DNA from: Desulfohalobiaceae bacterium S24
GTDB taxonomy: Bacteria; Desulfobacterota; Desulfovibrionia; Desulfovibrionales; Desulfothermaceae
DNA: 40,757 nt
Direction of reading: 5' to 3'
Assembly (NCBI GenBank): GCA_011389765.1
Contig: JAABTT010000026.1
Location: 1-40,757 of the forward strand
Positions within the stretch are counted from its first letter, which is position 1, and every line of letters begins with the position of its first letter. The position numbers and the translations under genes are program-made. Shown here piece after piece: positions 40,711 to 40,757 of this stretch. The notes under the pieces were generated by a model, which saw nothing but the letters and a program-made list of their open reading frames with translations, searched no databases and was not told where the DNA came from.

Positions 40711-40757
40711 ACAAAGAAAAATCAAGTTTCATACCAGCTTTGCCTCTGGCAAAGTTG

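Noticed and set aside
1..40757. CRISPR arrays, rRNA, intact transposons or prophage genes
   Set aside because: No regularly spaced direct repeats with unique spacers, no rRNA-like sequence and no transposase, integrase or phage structural genes were recognised.

Overview
The window reads as a chromosomal segment of a Desulfobacterota (deltaproteobacterial) sulfate-reducer-type bacterium, most likely order Desulfovibrionales. This is inferred from gene content and order, not from a marker gene search. The signs are the run prs - rplY (long CTC-type L25) - pth - carD - rho, the bacterial LL-diaminopimelate aminotransferase route (dapL), a DUF166 protein, a lone hypC, a TRAP transporter and a tungstate transporter. 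There is no rRNA, no CRISPR array, no intact insertion sequence and no prophage.

Layout. 1-5779: housekeeping genes, mainly on the minus strand (ispG then proS, a divergent monocistronic RRM RNA-binding protein, a nucleotide-sugar dehydrogenase, a small secreted HhH protein). 5780-8910: hypC with its own promoter region, a DegP-type periplasmic protease, ispE and a tRNA-Gln(UUG) that overlaps the 3' end of ispE. 9282-15399: prs-rplY, then pth, then the tightly packed carD-rho-M48/TPR protease group. 15607-18759: yajC-secD-secF. 18836-21473: dapL and asnS. 21509-23503 (minus): a long coiled-coil protein ending in an OmpA domain and carrying an internal repeat. 23683-28305: an ATP-grasp protein, a DUF166 protein and a tandem-Cache hybrid histidine kinase.

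From about 28.3 kb the window becomes more accessory: an orphan AT-rich PIN toxin with a consensus promoter, an FAD oxidoreductase, a small conserved protein, a secreted alkaline phosphatase, an isolated FCD-domain fragment, a dctPQM TRAP transporter, tupABC tungstate uptake, a FadR-family GntR regulator, and a divergent DAO-type FAD oxidoreductase. Noncoding repeats are concentrated between these genes.

How the genes work together. IspG and IspE are two steps of the MEP isoprenoid pathway. ProRS, AsnRS, tRNA-Gln, Pth and L25 serve translation. YajC-SecDF, DegP and the M48 protease serve protein export and envelope quality control. DapL feeds lysine and peptidoglycan synthesis. TupABC imports tungstate, presumably for W/Mo-pterin enzymes. 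The TRAP system plus regulator plus oxidoreductases look like organic-acid or amino-acid uptake and catabolism.

Most unusual signals: the ispE/tRNA overlap that places the ispE stop codon inside the mature tRNA; the ~50-residue periodic motif in the coiled-coil OmpA protein; the orphan PIN toxin, which may be leaderless and is followed by a 13-bp hairpin; a 96-bp block duplicated 5.6 kb apart, one copy carrying a 43-nt insertion; and two very short ORFs with good ribosome binding sites between the GntR regulator and the DAO gene.
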